A DNA stretch of 64,000 nt from Gilliamella sp. Pra-s52 (GTDB lineage: Bacteria; Pseudomonadota; Gammaproteobacteria; Enterobacterales; Orbaceae), in contig NZ_WTEY01000006.1 in NCBI RefSeq assembly GCF_009795805.1, forward strand, positions 1 to 64,000, given 5' to 3'. How positions within the stretch are numbered: position 1 is the first letter of the stretch; each line of letters opens with the position of its first letter. Position numbers and translations under genes: made by a program. A model generated the notes under the pieces. It was not told the origin of the DNA. It saw only the letters and a program-made list of their open reading frames with translations, and searched no databases. Of the stretch, positions 1-9,486 are shown piece after piece.

Positions 1-24
1 TGTGAGAGTAGGGTGCCGCCAGAC
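1..24 (+). rRNA. rrf: 5S ribosomal RNA, 3' end only (partial)
   Basis: The first 24 bases match the 3' end of gammaproteobacterial 5S rRNA: a GAGAGTAGGG segment followed by GCCAG close to the end. The rest of the gene lies left of the window. A strong terminator follows directly, as expected at the end of an rRNA operon. Confidence 0.85.
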
Positions 25-37
25 TTTTAAATAGATG

Positions 38-64
38 AGCCCAGCAGTAATGCTGGGCTTTTTT
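38..64 (+). terminator. Rho-independent terminator of the rRNA operon
   Basis: A perfect 9-bp stem (AGCCCAGCA / TGCTGGGCT, 4-nt loop) is followed by a run of T. It sits 14 bases after the 5S end and closes the rRNA transcription unit. Confidence 0.93.
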
Positions 65-483
65 GCTTTTGGGATTTTTATTTAGGAAAATACTAAAGCA
101 GTACACTAATAGTAATTTAGAATTATAATTTATTGGTTTATTTTAATTTACCCTTATTTGATATTGAATAATTCTGTTAATGATATCATTTTATTTAACC
201 ACACAAGAGATACTAACTTTTCCCTCCGTAACCTAAATGAGATAGATAGAGCCTAACTAAAAGGACATGTTCATTCGTTATTTTTCACTGGTAGTCCTAA
301 GTATAGATGAAGAAAAACTTAATCTAATAAAGACTGTCAGGAAAGCTATTGATTTTATTTGATTTTTTTATTTTGTTGTTTTTTATAAAAATTACTCCAT
401 TTTAATCGACTGGATCCTTATCTTGCATCATGTCAGGCATAGTTATATCATGGCTACAATCCCATATTATTAAGGAATAAACT
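65..483. other. Intergenic region between the rRNA operon and pgi
   Basis: About 420 bp of AT-rich DNA without a credible gene. It contains one copy of a dispersed ~30-bp repeat (336-365) and ends with the pgi ribosome-binding site AAGGA at about 472-476. No tRNA or other RNA gene was seen. Confidence 0.6.
336..365 (+). repeat. Dispersed GTCAGGAAAG repeat, copy 1
   Basis: This copy starts GTCAGGAAAG, then a short variable step, then ATTGATTTTATT and a T-rich tail. The same core recurs in the same orientation at 23408, 23563, 24247, 24401 (degenerate) and 58733, always in gene-free DNA. Its function is unknown. It could be a mobile-element end, a protein-binding site or a small interspersed repeat. 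Confidence 0.7.
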
Positions 484-2133
484 ATGTTAAAGTCAATTGA
501 TCCAACTACTACTGAGTCTTGGAAATCGCTCCAAGCTAGCTATGAAAAGCATCATACTAAAACCATTGCTCAGATCTTAAAAGAAGAACCACAACGCGTT
601 GAAAAGCTCAGCATTCCTTTTGAAGATGAATTTTTGGTTGATTTGTCTAAAAATCGTATTACGCAAGAGACACTAGCATTACTTTATAAACTTGCTGACG
701 AATGTGATCTGGCTGGCGCAACACAGGCCATGTATAGTGGTGAAAAGATAAACCGCACTGAAGACCGGGCAGTACTGCATGTAGCGTTACGTAACGTATC
801 AAATACACCAATTTATGTTGACGGTAAAAATGTGATGGATGATATTAATGCTGTTTTAGCTAAGATGGAATCATTCAGTAAAAAGGTGATCGAAGGTGAG
901 TGGAAGGGCTATACTGGTAAGGCGATTACTGATGTGGTGAATATTGGTATTGGTGGTTCAGATCTAGGACCAGTAATGATTACCGAAGCGCTACGACCTT
1001 ACAAAAATCACTTGAACATGCATTTCGTATCAAATGTAGATGGTACACATATTGTTGAAGCACTGAAAGGTTTAAATCCTGAAACAACGTTATTTTTGGT
1101 GGCTTCTAAAACCTTTACTACACAAGAAACCATGACTAATGCACAGACAGCACGTGCATGGCTACTTGATGCGGCTAAGGATGATAAAGCGGTTGCGTTA
1201 CACTTTGTTGCATTATCAACTAATGCTAAAGAGGTTGAAAAATTTGGTATTGATACTACCAATATGTTTGAGTTTTGGGATTGGGTTGGTGGTCGTTATT
1301 CGTCATGGTCTGCGATAGGATTATCAATTGTATTATCTATTGGTTTTGATAACTTTAAGCAATTTTTAGCTGGTGGTCATGCGATGGATAAACACTTCCA
1401 AAATGCGCCAATCGATAAAAATATCCCAACTTTACTTGCGTTAATAGGTATTTGGTATAATAATTTTTGCGGTGCTGAAACCGAGGCGATTTTACCTTAT
1501 GATCAGTATATGCACCGTTTTGCTGCTTATTTCCAACAAGGAAATATGGAGTCGAATGGTAAGAGCGTGGATCGTAATGGATATAAAACGCCGTATACTA
1601 CAGGTCCAATTATTTGGGGTGAACCGGGTACAAATGGTCAACATGCGTTTTATCAGTTAATCCATCAAGGGACTAAGCTCATTCCTTGCGATTTTATTGC
1701 TCCGGCGATTAGTCATAATCCAGTTAGCGATCATCATCCTAAGTTACTTTCTAACTTTTTTGCTCAAACCGAGGCTTTAGCATTTGGTAAAACAAAAGCG
1801 CAAGTCGAGCAAGAGTTTATTGACGCTGGTAAGACACTTGATGAGGTTAAATCTATTGTTCCATTTAAAGTCTTTGATGGTAATAAGCCGACTAATTCGA
1901 TATTAGTGAAGAAGATCACTCCTTATACACTTGGTGCATTGGTTGCAATGTATGAGCATAAAATTTTTACTCAGGGCGTTATTTTAAATATCTTTAGTTT
2001 TGATCAATGGGGTGTAGAGCTTGGTAAGCAATTAGCTGGACGAATTTTACCTGAATTGACTGATGATAAGCCAGTAAGTTCTCATGACGATTCGACCAAT
2101 AGTTTGATCAACCAATATAAAAAGTGGCGTTAG
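484..2133 (+). CDS. pgi: Glucose-6-phosphate isomerase
   Basis: Cytosolic enzyme interconverting glucose-6-phosphate and fructose-6-phosphate. At 549 residues it has the usual length of the E. coli enzyme. The sugar-phosphate motif GIGGSDLGP is at residues 155-163. The catalytic Glu in NMESNGK is residue 356, the His in NGQHAFYQ is 387 and the Lys in WGVELGK is 515, matching E355/H386/K514 of E. coli. AAGGA lies 7 bp before the ATG. It is a single-gene unit between the rRNA terminator and its own terminator at 2175-2204. The pts genes converge on it from the right. Confidence 0.98.
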   Translation: MLKSIDPTTTESWKSLQASYEKHHTKTIAQILKEEPQRVEKLSIPFEDEFLVDLSKNRITQETLALLYKLADECDLAGATQAMYSGEKINRTEDRAVLHVALRNVSNTPIYVDGKNVMDDINAVLAKMESFSKKVIEGEWKGYTGKAITDVVNIGIGGSDLGPVMITEALRPYKNHLNMHFVSNVDGTHIVEALKGLNPETTLFLVASKTFTTQETMTNAQTARAWLLDAAKDDKAVALHFVALSTNAKEVEKFGIDTTNMFEFWDWVGGRYSSWSAIGLSIVLSIGFDNFKQFLAGGHAMDKHFQNAPIDKNIPTLLALIGIWYNNFCGAETEAILPYDQYMHRFAAYFQQGNMESNGKSVDRNGYKTPYTTGPIIWGEPGTNGQHAFYQLIHQGTKLIPCDFIAPAISHNPVSDHHPKLLSNFFAQTEALAFGKTKAQVEQEFIDAGKTLDEVKSIVPFKVFDGNKPTNSILVKKITPYTLGALVAMYEHKIFTQGVILNIFSFDQWGVELGKQLAGRILPELTDDKPVSSHDDSTNSLINQYKKWR

Positions 2134-2174
2134 ATTATTTTAGTCAATCGACTATTAGAGTAGAGGATAAAATA

Positions 2175-2204
2175 AAACCTTCAGCTTTGGCTGAAGGTTT
2201 TTTT
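2175..2204. terminator. Bidirectional terminator between pgi and crr
   Basis: A 10-bp stem (AAACCTTCAG / CTGAAGGTTT, 6-nt loop) has a T-run on the plus side and an A-rich flank on the other. It can end pgi on the plus strand and ptsH-ptsI-crr on the minus strand. Confidence 0.9.
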
Positions 2205-2218
2205 ATAGATATATGGCG

Positions 2219-2722
2219 TTACTTTTTAATTCGCATTATTGGCGTTTTACCCGCTTCGATAGTACCTGATAATTTAGTTAACTCAGTCACTGTTTCCATA
2301 TTAGAAATAACTACTGGCGTTAACACTGATTTTGCTTTGCTTTCAAGTAGTGGTAAGTCGATTTCAATAATTGTGTCGCCTACTTTTACTTGTTGACCCT
2401 CTTCTGCAATTCGAGTAAATCCTTCGCCTTTTAGTTCTACGGTATCAATACCAAAGTGAACAAAAAGTTCGATACCTTCGTCTGATTCAATAGCAAAAGC
2501 GTGGTTGGTTTCGAAAATTTTGCCAATTTTGCCGCTTAATGGTGCAACGATTTTGTTACCAGATGGTTTGATGGCAACACCATCACCAACGATTTTTTCA
2601 GCAAAAACCACATCTGGCACATCTTCGATTTTGACAATTTCACCACTTAAAGGGGCAATAATCTCGATGCTATTTTTATTATCATCAGATACAAATTGCT
2701 TAATTTTATCGAATAGACCCAT
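2219..2722 (-). CDS. crr: PTS glucose-specific enzyme IIA (EIIA-Glc)
   Basis: Cytosolic phosphocarrier that takes phosphate from HPr and passes it to sugar-specific EIIB. In enterobacteria it also regulates adenylate cyclase and non-PTS permeases. It has 167 residues (169 in E. coli). The two active-site histidines are visible: H74 in ETNHAF and H89 in ELFVHFGID. It is the third gene of ptsH-ptsI-crr, 9 bp after ptsI, and ends just before the terminator shared with pgi. Confidence 0.97.
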   Translation of the reverse strand: MGLFDKIKQFVSDDNKNSIEIIAPLSGEIVKIEDVPDVVFAEKIVGDGVAIKPSGNKIVAPLSGKIGKIFETNHAFAIESDEGIELFVHFGIDTVELKGEGFTRIAEEGQQVKVGDTIIEIDLPLLESKAKSVLTPVVISNMETVTELTKLSGTIEAGKTPIMRIKK

Positions 2723-2731
2723 TATTGTCTC

Positions 2732-4459
2732 CTAACAAACTTGCTTTTCAGCAGTATAATTTTCAATTAACTCGATGATTTCTTTAGATGTCGCTTTTTC
2801 AAGTACGGTATCTGCAAATTTTTTCGCTTCTGCATAATTAGTATTACGAATTAATTTTTTAATTTTTGGAATAGATACTGCACTCATACTGAATTCATCA
2901 AGTCCCATACCTAGTAATAAGATGGTAGCTCTTTCATCGCCAGCAAGTTCACCGCACATTCCTGTCCATTTTCCTTCCTTATGAGAAGCATCAATAACTT
3001 TTTTAATCAATGTCAACACAGAAGGTGAAAACGGATTATAAAGGTGAGAAATTAGTTCATTACCACGGTCAACAGCTAAAGTATATTGTGTTAAGTCGTT
3101 GGTACCAATACTAAAGAAATCTACTTCTTTGGCTAAATGATGTGCAATCACAGCTGCTGCTGGTGTCTCGATCATAACGCCGATTTCAATGTTTTTATCA
3201 AATGCTTTACCTTCAGCACTTAATTGTTCTTTAAGAATATTGATTTCTGACTTTAATGTACGAATTTCTTCAACCGAAATGATCATTGGGAACATGATAC
3301 GAAGTTTACCAAATGCCGATGCACGCAATACTGCACGTAGTTGTGTGTGTAGTATTTCTTTGCGATCTAAGCAAATACGGATAGCTCGCCAGCCCAGGAA
3401 TGGGTTTTCTTCTTTTGGTAGATGCATATAAGGTACATCTTTGTCACCACCAATATCCATGGTTCGAACAATAATTGATAAGCCATTTGTTGCTTCAGCC
3501 ACTTCTTTGTAGGCTTTGAATTGTTCTTCTTCATCAGGATATGCTTCACGATCCATGAACAAAAATTCAGTACGATAAAGCCCAACACCTTCGTAACCAT
3601 TACGTTCAGCCCCAGCGATGTCACGTACAGTGCCAATGTTGCCACAAATTTCTACTTGATGGCCATCAAGTGTGACTGCAGGTAAATCCTTTAATTTTGC
3701 CAGTTCTTCTTTATCGGCTGTGTATTTTGTCTGAACTTGTTTTAGTTTTTCTTGAGTATTGTGATCTGGATTAATATAAATGGCATTATTTATTGCATCT
3801 AAAATAATAAAATCACCATGTTTGATCGCTTGAGTGGCATTAGATGTGCCGACAATAGCAGGGATTTCTAAAGAACGCGCCATGATTGATGTATGGGAAG
3901 TGCGTCCACCGGCATCAGTAATAAAGCCTAATACCATTTCTAAGTTTAATTGAGCTGTTTCTGACGGTGTTAAGTCAGTGGCAACTAGGATACATGGTTG
4001 ATTGATTGCACTAAGATCAACAATTTCGATACCTAAAACATTTTTAAGTAATCGTTTGCCAATGTCACGAATATCGGCAGCGCGTTCTTTTAAATATTCA
4101 TCATCTAGATTTTCAAGCTCTTTAGCTTGTGCCTCAAATACTGATTGCACCGCAGCGTCTGCGCTTGAATGCTTGCTTTGAATACGAGAAATCACTTCTT
4201 GTTCAAGATCTTCATCTTCAAGAAGCATGATATGCCCTTCAAAAATAGCGGCTTTATCTTCCCCTAGTGTTAACTTTGCTCGCTCCATAATTACGTTTAG
4301 CTGTTCGCTTGATTTTTGGCGAGCCTCTTTAAAGCGTTCTATTTCAGCGTCAATTTTGTTATCAAGAATTTGTCTATTATTAATAACAATTGGTTCTTCT
4401 TTTAGTAATAACGCTTTAGCAAAAGCGATACCGGGGGAAACAAGTATACCTGATACCAT
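2732..4459 (-). CDS. ptsI: PTS enzyme I (phosphoenolpyruvate-protein phosphotransferase)
   Basis: First step of the PTS: it autophosphorylates from phosphoenolpyruvate and hands phosphate to HPr. It has 575 residues, as in E. coli. The active-site His189 is in [12 protein letters not shown]. The C-terminal PEP-binding barrel carries IGTNDLTQY and GMCGELAGD, which holds the conserved Cys. It is the second gene of the operon, about 50 bp after ptsH, with AAGGA before the ATG. Confidence 0.98.
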   Translation of the reverse strand: MVSGILVSPGIAFAKALLLKEEPIVINNRQILDNKIDAEIERFKEARQKSSEQLNVIMERAKLTLGEDKAAIFEGHIMLLEDEDLEQEVISRIQSKHSSADAAVQSVFEAQAKELENLDDEYLKERAADIRDIGKRLLKNVLGIEIVDLSAINQPCILVATDLTPSETAQLNLEMVLGFITDAGGRTSHTSIMARSLEIPAIVGTSNATQAIKHGDFIILDAINNAIYINPDHNTQEKLKQVQTKYTADKEELAKLKDLPAVTLDGHQVEICGNIGTVRDIAGAERNGYEGVGLYRTEFLFMDREAYPDEEEQFKAYKEVAEATNGLSIIVRTMDIGGDKDVPYMHLPKEENPFLGWRAIRICLDRKEILHTQLRAVLRASAFGKLRIMFPMIISVEEIRTLKSEINILKEQLSAEGKAFDKNIEIGVMIETPAAAVIAHHLAKEVDFFSIGTNDLTQYTLAVDRGNELISHLYNPFSPSVLTLIKKVIDASHKEGKWTGMCGELAGDERATILLLGMGLDEFSMSAVSIPKIKKLIRNTNYAEAKKFADTVLEKATSKEIIELIENYTAEKQVC

Positions 4460-4511
4460 AACATTTAGTCCTTATTCAATTTTAAAACCGTTCATATCTC
4501 ATTGGGAGTGA

Positions 4512-4769
4512 TTATTCTAATTCTGGAATTAATTTTACTAGATGTTTTACTGCTTCTTTTTCGTCTTCACCTTCGGCAGAAATGCTAATGGTTGTTCCTT
4601 GTGTCAAGCCTAAAGTCTGCAATTTAAATAAACTTTTAGCGCTTGCACTTTTGCCGTTAGATGTGACAGTGATTTCTGCATTAAAGTTTTTTGCTTCTTT
4701 AACGAATTGCGCCGCAGGACGTGTATGAAGCCCGTTAGATGCAGTAATAGTGACATCTTGTGTATACAT
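4512..4769 (-). CDS. ptsH: Phosphocarrier protein HPr
   Basis: Small cytosolic carrier that moves phosphate from enzyme I to the EIIA domains. At 85 residues it has the same length as E. coli HPr. The phosphorylated His15 is in [11 protein letters not shown] and Ser46 is in [14 protein letters not shown] precedes the ATG by 7 bp. It is the first gene of ptsH-ptsI-crr, so the operon promoter should lie in 4770-4900. Confidence 0.97.
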   Translation of the reverse strand: MYTQDVTITASNGLHTRPAAQFVKEAKNFNAEITVTSNGKSASAKSLFKLQTLGLTQGTTISISAEGEDEKEAVKHLVKLIPELE

Positions 4770-4900
4770 TTTTTTACTCCCAAAAATATTCTCATATTAA
4801 TGACCAATATAAATAAAAACTGCCTGAAAGGCTAGTAAGATTTCATTGTTTATATTAAGTCAATTGTATTAGTTAACATTTATTATGATAACTATGTTTT

Positions 4901-5263
4901 TCAGTATCGGTAGATGCGAGTGATTTTATCACTACATTTTTTAAATTCTACCTGCCCATGGATTCCATGTTTTATATTTTCAAACACGATTTCTTCACTG
5001 CCATCAAGTTGTGAGGCGCGAATTTCTTTTTTACAAAAAGCTTCAAATCGTTGTAGTTCTTGTTCGCCATTACCTATTTTATATGATTTAGGCAAATCTT
5101 GACTGGTTACATTGGTCTGTATTTTATCCTGTACATCAAGGATAATGACACCTTTATTAGGTAAAAATGAGCTACAGGATGCTAACGACAATGCTAATCC
5201 TGAGAAACATAATAGACTTAATCGTTGCAGAGATAATTTTGCAATTAATCTAACAATGTTCAA
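4901..5263 (-). CDS. Small predicted lipoprotein, function unknown
   Basis: About 120 residues, family not recognised. The N-terminus is a lipoprotein signal: a basic start, a hydrophobic stretch and the lipobox LASC followed by SS. The mature part has two further Cys residues and no motif I know. The open frame reaches a GTG at 5284, but AAAGGA lies six bases before a TTG at 5261-5263, so TTG is the likely start. Its promoter faces away from ygfB. Confidence 0.7.
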   Translation of the reverse strand: MNIVRLIAKLSLQRLSLLCFSGLALSLASCSSFLPNKGVIILDVQDKIQTNVTSQDLPKSYKIGNGEQELQRFEAFCKKEIRASQLDGSEEIVFENIKHGIHGQVEFKKCSDKITRIYRY

Positions 5264-5387
5264 AATAATTCCTTTATAAAGCACAGTAACCTGTTTATTA
5301 TTTATAATTGAATACGGATTATATACTAATAATCAAAGAAAGTGCAGAGTGCATTTTTAGTGATATGACAAGATTAGGGTGGAGCTT

Positions 5388-5930
5388 ATGTCTGATGCTA
5401 TTAATTACGACGAATTTAATCGTCAATTAATCCAAAATAAAATTGGTATTACTGCTGCTGAGTTGCATGGTTTTCTTTCTGGAATTTTAGCAGGTGGTAA
5501 TCATGATGAAAGTTGGCATCCTTTAGTTAGCGATATGTTAAATAATGGTCAAGCGATTGTTGAACCATTAGCTGAGCAAATAAAAAGGCTTTATCTGTTA
5601 ACTAAGCAACAATTTTCTAATGATGATTTTGAATTTGAGCTATTACTTAGTCATCATGATTTGTTTACGCAAATTGATGATTTGGTTGGTTGGGTGAATC
5701 ATTTTTTACTTGGTATTGGCCTTGTACAACCTAAAATTAACCGTCTGAAAGGCGATGTCGGCGAAGCGATTTATGATTTACGCCAAATTGTTAAATTGGG
5801 TTATGATGAAAGTGAAGATCAAAAAGAGCTTGGTTTTGCATTTGAAGAAATTAAAGAGTATGTTCGTATAACAGCTATGCTCTGTTTTGATGAGTTTAAC
5901 GAGCCTGATATAGCTCCGACCATTCATTAA
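5388..5930 (+). CDS. ygfB: YgfB family (UPF0149) protein
   Basis: About 180 residues with the UPF0149 signature GITAAELHGFLSGILAGG near the N-terminus, similar to E. coli YgfB. The molecular role is poorly defined. The frame opens at a GTG at 5379, but GGTGGAG just before the ATG at 5388 acts as ribosome-binding site and the ATG matches the family N-terminus. pepP follows one base after the stop, the same pair as in E. coli. The ubiH/ubiI genes that follow in E. coli are absent. Confidence 0.9.
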   Translation: MSDAINYDEFNRQLIQNKIGITAAELHGFLSGILAGGNHDESWHPLVSDMLNNGQAIVEPLAEQIKRLYLLTKQQFSNDDFEFELLLSHHDLFTQIDDLVGWVNHFLLGIGLVQPKINRLKGDVGEAIYDLRQIVKLGYDESEDQKELGFAFEEIKEYVRITAMLCFDEFNEPDIAPTIH

Positions 5931-5967
5931 TATGAATAATTACATCCCATTAAGTAAGGCTATGACT

Positions 5968-7281
5968 ATGATAAACAGTAATATCAAAACAGAACTATTG
6001 TCACGAAGAGAAAAACTATCATCCCAGATGACTACAAATAGTGTTGCACTTTTTTTTGCTGCCCCTGAAATGACACGCAGTAATGACACCAATTACCGAT
6101 ATCGGCAAAATAGTGATTTTTGGTATTTTACGCTTTTTTCTGAGCCAGAAGCAGTTTTTATTATTGTTAAACAAAATGATAATTCTACTAGATATGTGTT
6201 ATTTAATCGTAAAAGAGATCGACTAGCTGAAACTTGGACAGGTTATCGATTAGGACAACAAGCAGCGTTAGATGCTATTTTTGTTGATGAAGCTTATGCA
6301 TTTGATGAAATTGCTACCGTATTACCTGATTTATTGAATGGTAAAACAGCAATTTATCATGCTGATCAGCAATATGAATATGCTGATAACATTGTTGATA
6401 ACGCAATGGAGACGTTGCGAAAAGGTAATAAAATGAATCTTTTCGCACCCAGTTGCATGATTGATTGGCGACCGCTAGTTCATGAAATGCGTATGTTTAA
6501 ATCGGATTTTGAAGTAACTATTTTACGGCAAGCTTGTCAAATTAGTGCTAAAGCTCATGTTCGCGCTATGCAAAAATGTCAACCAGCGATGTTTGAATAC
6601 CAGCTAGAAGCCGAAATTTTACACGAATTTGCTTGGCATGGGGCACGTTTTCCATCTTATAACACGATTGTTGGCGGTGGAAATAATGGTTGTATATTGC
6701 ATTATGAAAATAATAATAAACCGTTAAAAGCGGGTGATTTAGTTTTGATCGATGCTGGTTGTGAATATCAATACTATGCGGGGGATATTACTCGAACATT
6801 TCCTGTTAATGGTCAATTTAGCCAAGCTCAACGTGAAATTTATGACATCGTTTTAGCATCACAATATCAAGCAATTAAATTACTTAAACCGGGTACTTCT
6901 ATTATGGACGTGAATCATCACGTCGTTAGAATAATGGTTGAAGGCTTAGTCAAATTAGGCATTATGCAAGGTGATATCGACACTTTAATTGCCAATAAAG
7001 CATATATTGAATTTTATATGCACGGTTTAGGGCATTGGTTAGGAATTGATGTGCATGATGTTGGTAGCAATCGAGCTAGAATATTAGAGCCAGGTATGGT
7101 TTTAACCGTAGAACCAGGCTTATATATTAATCAAGATGCTGATGTGCCAGAGCAATATAAAGGTATCGGTATTCGGATTGAAGATAATATTTTAATCACT
7201 GAATCAGGCAATGAAGTTCTAACCAGTGATGTTCCTAAAGAACCGCACGAAATTGAAAAGTTAATGGGAAAAAATAAGTAA
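5968..7281 (+). CDS. pepP: Xaa-Pro aminopeptidase II
   Basis: Cytosolic metallopeptidase that removes an N-terminal residue preceding proline. The pita-bread fold and its five metal ligands are visible: Asp in LIDAG, Asp in GDITRTFP, His in HGLGHWLG, Glu in VEPGLY and Glu in IRIEDN. The N-terminal half keeps YRQNSDFWYF, as in E. coli. The frame also offers ATG at 5932, without an SD and one base after ygfB, and at 5962. AAGG at 5956-5959 best suits the ATG at 5968, giving 437 residues (441 in E. coli). It is probably co-transcribed with ygfB. Confidence 0.95.
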   Translation: MINSNIKTELLSRREKLSSQMTTNSVALFFAAPEMTRSNDTNYRYRQNSDFWYFTLFSEPEAVFIIVKQNDNSTRYVLFNRKRDRLAETWTGYRLGQQAALDAIFVDEAYAFDEIATVLPDLLNGKTAIYHADQQYEYADNIVDNAMETLRKGNKMNLFAPSCMIDWRPLVHEMRMFKSDFEVTILRQACQISAKAHVRAMQKCQPAMFEYQLEAEILHEFAWHGARFPSYNTIVGGGNNGCILHYENNNKPLKAGDLVLIDAGCEYQYYAGDITRTFPVNGQFSQAQREIYDIVLASQYQAIKLLKPGTSIMDVNHHVVRIMVEGLVKLGIMQGDIDTLIANKAYIEFYMHGLGHWLGIDVHDVGSNRARILEPGMVLTVEPGLYINQDADVPEQYKGIGIRIEDNILITESGNEVLTSDVPKEPHEIEKLMGKNK

Positions 7282-7290
7282 ATTATTAAT

Positions 7291-7329
7291 GGTAAGCCAT
7301 AATCACTTTGCTTAAGGTTATGGCTTACC
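7291..7329. terminator. Inverted repeat between converging pepP and tonB
   Basis: A perfect 12-bp stem (GGTAAGCCATAA with its complement) and a 15-nt loop lie just after pepP and downstream of tonB on the other strand. There is no T-run, so it is a probable but unproven termination or mRNA-end structure. Confidence 0.5.
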
Positions 7330-7379
7330 AGTTAGCTAACTATCAAAAAGCTAATACCTAACTATTTATTATCCAATTA

Positions 7380-8213
7380 TTAATTGTTATCTAAACGAAT
7401 CGATTTATCACGATTGAAGATAATTTTTATTTTCATGTCTTTGGTGGCAATGGGTTGATATTTCCAAGTTTTCATAACGCTGATTACTGAGCGATTAAAT
7501 ATATTATTGGGAATTGCCTCAATAATACGAATATTTTCAACTCGTCCATCACTGTTCACATCAAACTTTGCTACGACATAACCTTCTATGCGCATATCGA
7601 GTGCTCGGCGTGGATATTCAGGTTGATTTCGCCTTATCGGCGACGGGTTTCCTGAATATTGACGATTATCAGAAATCTTAGGTGCAACAGATGTTTTGGC
7701 AATATTTGGGCTATTTACTTCTTGCCTAACTTGTTTGTGCGAAGCTTTTTGAACTGGTGGACGCTTTTTCTTTGGTTTTGGTTCTTTTTTTATTTCAATT
7801 TTCTTTTCGGGCTCAATAGTTGGTTTATCAGTAACTTTTTCGATGATGGGTTCTGGCGTTTCTTCTTTTACAACTTCCGGCTCGGTTGGAACTTCTTCTA
7901 TTTTTTGATTATCAATAATTGGACTATTTTCTACGCCTTGTATGTCTGGGGTGTCTTCTACTAGGGATTGTTCAGGTGCTGCTAATAGTGATAGATCAAC
8001 CATGACGGCTTTGATGGAATTATCACCCTCATCAACCGCAATATTTTGGGCAAGTAACGCAGAACTAAATAGCATTACCAATAACACAAGATGCGACAGG
8101 ATGGAAGCCGATGTGCATAGATAGGTGTGTTTTGGTTTTTTTTTAGTAGGGCTTTGTGGAGCCTTGGTATGATCGATGTCTATATTAAAGTTAATCTTCA
8201 TAACAATTATCAT
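7380..8213 (-). CDS. tonB: Energy-transducing protein TonB
   Basis: Inner-membrane protein that, with ExbB/ExbD, transmits proton-motive force to outer-membrane siderophore and vitamin receptors. It has a cytoplasmic basic segment, one membrane span (ILSHLVLLVMLFSSALL), a long Pro/Glu/Lys-rich periplasmic linker (KPKKKRPPVQK and similar) and the C-terminal TonB domain PEYPRRALDMRIEGYV...WKYQPI. The start is uncertain: TTG at 8219, ATG at 8213 or ATG at 8201, none with a good SD. A Fur-like box overlaps these codons, which indicates iron control. It is longer (about 277 aa) than E. coli TonB. ExbBD genes are not in the window. Confidence 0.93.
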   Translation of the reverse strand: MIIVMKINFNIDIDHTKAPQSPTKKKPKHTYLCTSASILSHLVLLVMLFSSALLAQNIAVDEGDNSIKAVMVDLSLLAAPEQSLVEDTPDIQGVENSPIIDNQKIEEVPTEPEVVKEETPEPIIEKVTDKPTIEPEKKIEIKKEPKPKKKRPPVQKASHKQVRQEVNSPNIAKTSVAPKISDNRQYSGNPSPIRRNQPEYPRRALDMRIEGYVVAKFDVNSDGRVENIRIIEAIPNNIFNRSVISVMKTWKYQPIATKDMKIKIIFNRDKSIRLDNN

Positions 8214-8217
8214 TTTC
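8199..8217 (-). promoter_or_regulatory. Fur-like box overlapping the tonB start
   Basis: On the minus strand GAAAATGATAATTGTTATG matches about 15 of 19 positions of the Fur consensus GATAATGATAATCATTATC. Its position over the possible start codons would let iron-loaded Fur block expression. The matching is by eye. Confidence 0.6.
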
Positions 8218-8240
8218 AACTTAAGATATGTATTTTAAAT

Positions 8241-8259
8241 GAAAATGAGTATCATTTAT
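8241..8259. promoter_or_regulatory. Second Fur-like box upstream of tonB
   Basis: GAAAATGAGTATCATTTAT matches about 13 of 19 positions of the Fur consensus. It lies about 30 bp upstream of the tonB start, between tonB and the divergent ispB. The pairing with the box at 8199-8217 supports iron regulation of tonB. Confidence 0.55.
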
Positions 8260-8355
8260 AGTGTTTTTTAAAATATGATAGATGACACCTTGTTGCATAA
8301 AGATATTTATCAGATAATAGAAAACAAATATCTATTATTTGTAGTGGTTAGACTG

Positions 8356-9342
8356 ATGAATACTCCATCAATGAATCAAATACTCGATCTTGTTAAAGAA
8401 GATCTAATCAAAGTCAATCAGGCTATACAAGCAGAACTCAACTCTGATGTGGCTTTAATTAATCAATTAGGCAATTACATCATTAGTAGTGGTGGAAAAC
8501 GCATTCGTCCGGTTATTGCTTTGTTAATAGCCAAAGCACTCAATTATCAAGGTGATAAACATATTATTACTGCTGCTTTCATCGAATTTATCCATACTGC
8601 TACTTTATTGCATGATGATGTTGTTGATGAATCAGATTTGCGTCGTGGCAAATCAACAGCAAATGCGCTTTTTGGTAATGCGGCAAGTGTACTCGTTGGC
8701 GATTATATTTATACACGTTCGTTTCAAATGATGGTACGCACAGAATCTTTTAAAGTCTTGACTATCATGTCGGCAGCAACTAATGTAATTGCCGAAGGTG
8801 AAGTTCAACAACTTATTAACTGTAACGATCCCAACATTACTAAAGAACAATATTTAGAAGTCATTTATCGTAAAACAGCCCGTTTATTTGAAGCAACTTC
8901 GCATTCGGCTGCGGTGTTAGCCGGCGCTAATGAAACACAAGAATTGGCTTTACAAGAATATGGAAAATACTTGGGAACAGCCTTCCAAATTATTGATGAT
9001 CTGCTTGACTATAGTGCCGATAGTAACCAAAAACTGGGTAAAAATTTAGGCGACGATCTTAACGAAGGCAAACCAACATTACCACTTTTACACGCCATGC
9101 ATCACACAAAAAATGCTCAAGATGCCGAATTAATTCGCCAAGCAATAGAACAAGGTAATGGACGTAACTTGTTAGAACGTATTTTAAAAATCATGGATGA
9201 ATGTGGATCGCTAGATTTTACATTGCAAACAGCTCAAAAAGAAGCGCAAAAAGCATTTGATGCTATCGCCATCTTACCTGATTCACCTTATAAAAAAGCG
9301 TTACAAGATCTTGCCTTATTGTCAGTAAAAAGGGAAAACTAA
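8356..9342 (+). CDS. ispB: Octaprenyl diphosphate synthase
   Basis: Trans-prenyltransferase that builds the C40 side chain of ubiquinone and menaquinone from FPP and IPP. Both aspartate-rich motifs are present: LLHDDVVDE (first) and QIIDDLLDY (second), together with GGKRIRP. The open frame extends upstream to 8275, but family length (323 aa in E. coli) fits ATG at 8356 (328 aa) or 8371 (323 aa). It is transcribed divergently from tonB. In E. coli ispB sits next to rplU/rpmA, which are not here. Confidence 0.95.
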   Translation: MNTPSMNQILDLVKEDLIKVNQAIQAELNSDVALINQLGNYIISSGGKRIRPVIALLIAKALNYQGDKHIITAAFIEFIHTATLLHDDVVDESDLRRGKSTANALFGNAASVLVGDYIYTRSFQMMVRTESFKVLTIMSAATNVIAEGEVQQLINCNDPNITKEQYLEVIYRKTARLFEATSHSAAVLAGANETQELALQEYGKYLGTAFQIIDDLLDYSADSNQKLGKNLGDDLNEGKPTLPLLHAMHHTKNAQDAELIRQAIEQGNGRNLLERILKIMDECGSLDFTLQTAQKEAQKAFDAIAILPDSPYKKALQDLALLSVKREN

Positions 9343-9486
9343 TTAATCAATTCGCAAATAAATGAGTATTCAGTTGAACAGCTATTTTTATAGCTAAATT
9401 CATGGCGTTATATCTAATCATATAGTTTCCTGAAAACTTCTTGCCATTAGTTTCATATACAATAACTTCAATTAAGGTAATTATTC

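Noticed and set aside
65-483. tRNA genes in the spacers, especially after the rRNA operon
   Set aside because: No cloverleaf-type arm pattern or GTTCRANNC T-arm was seen here or in the other intergenic stretches.
2124-2396. 90-codon plus-strand frame overlapping crr
   Set aside because: It is antisense to crr, whose active-site histidines and length are conserved, and it begins inside the pgi end and the terminator.
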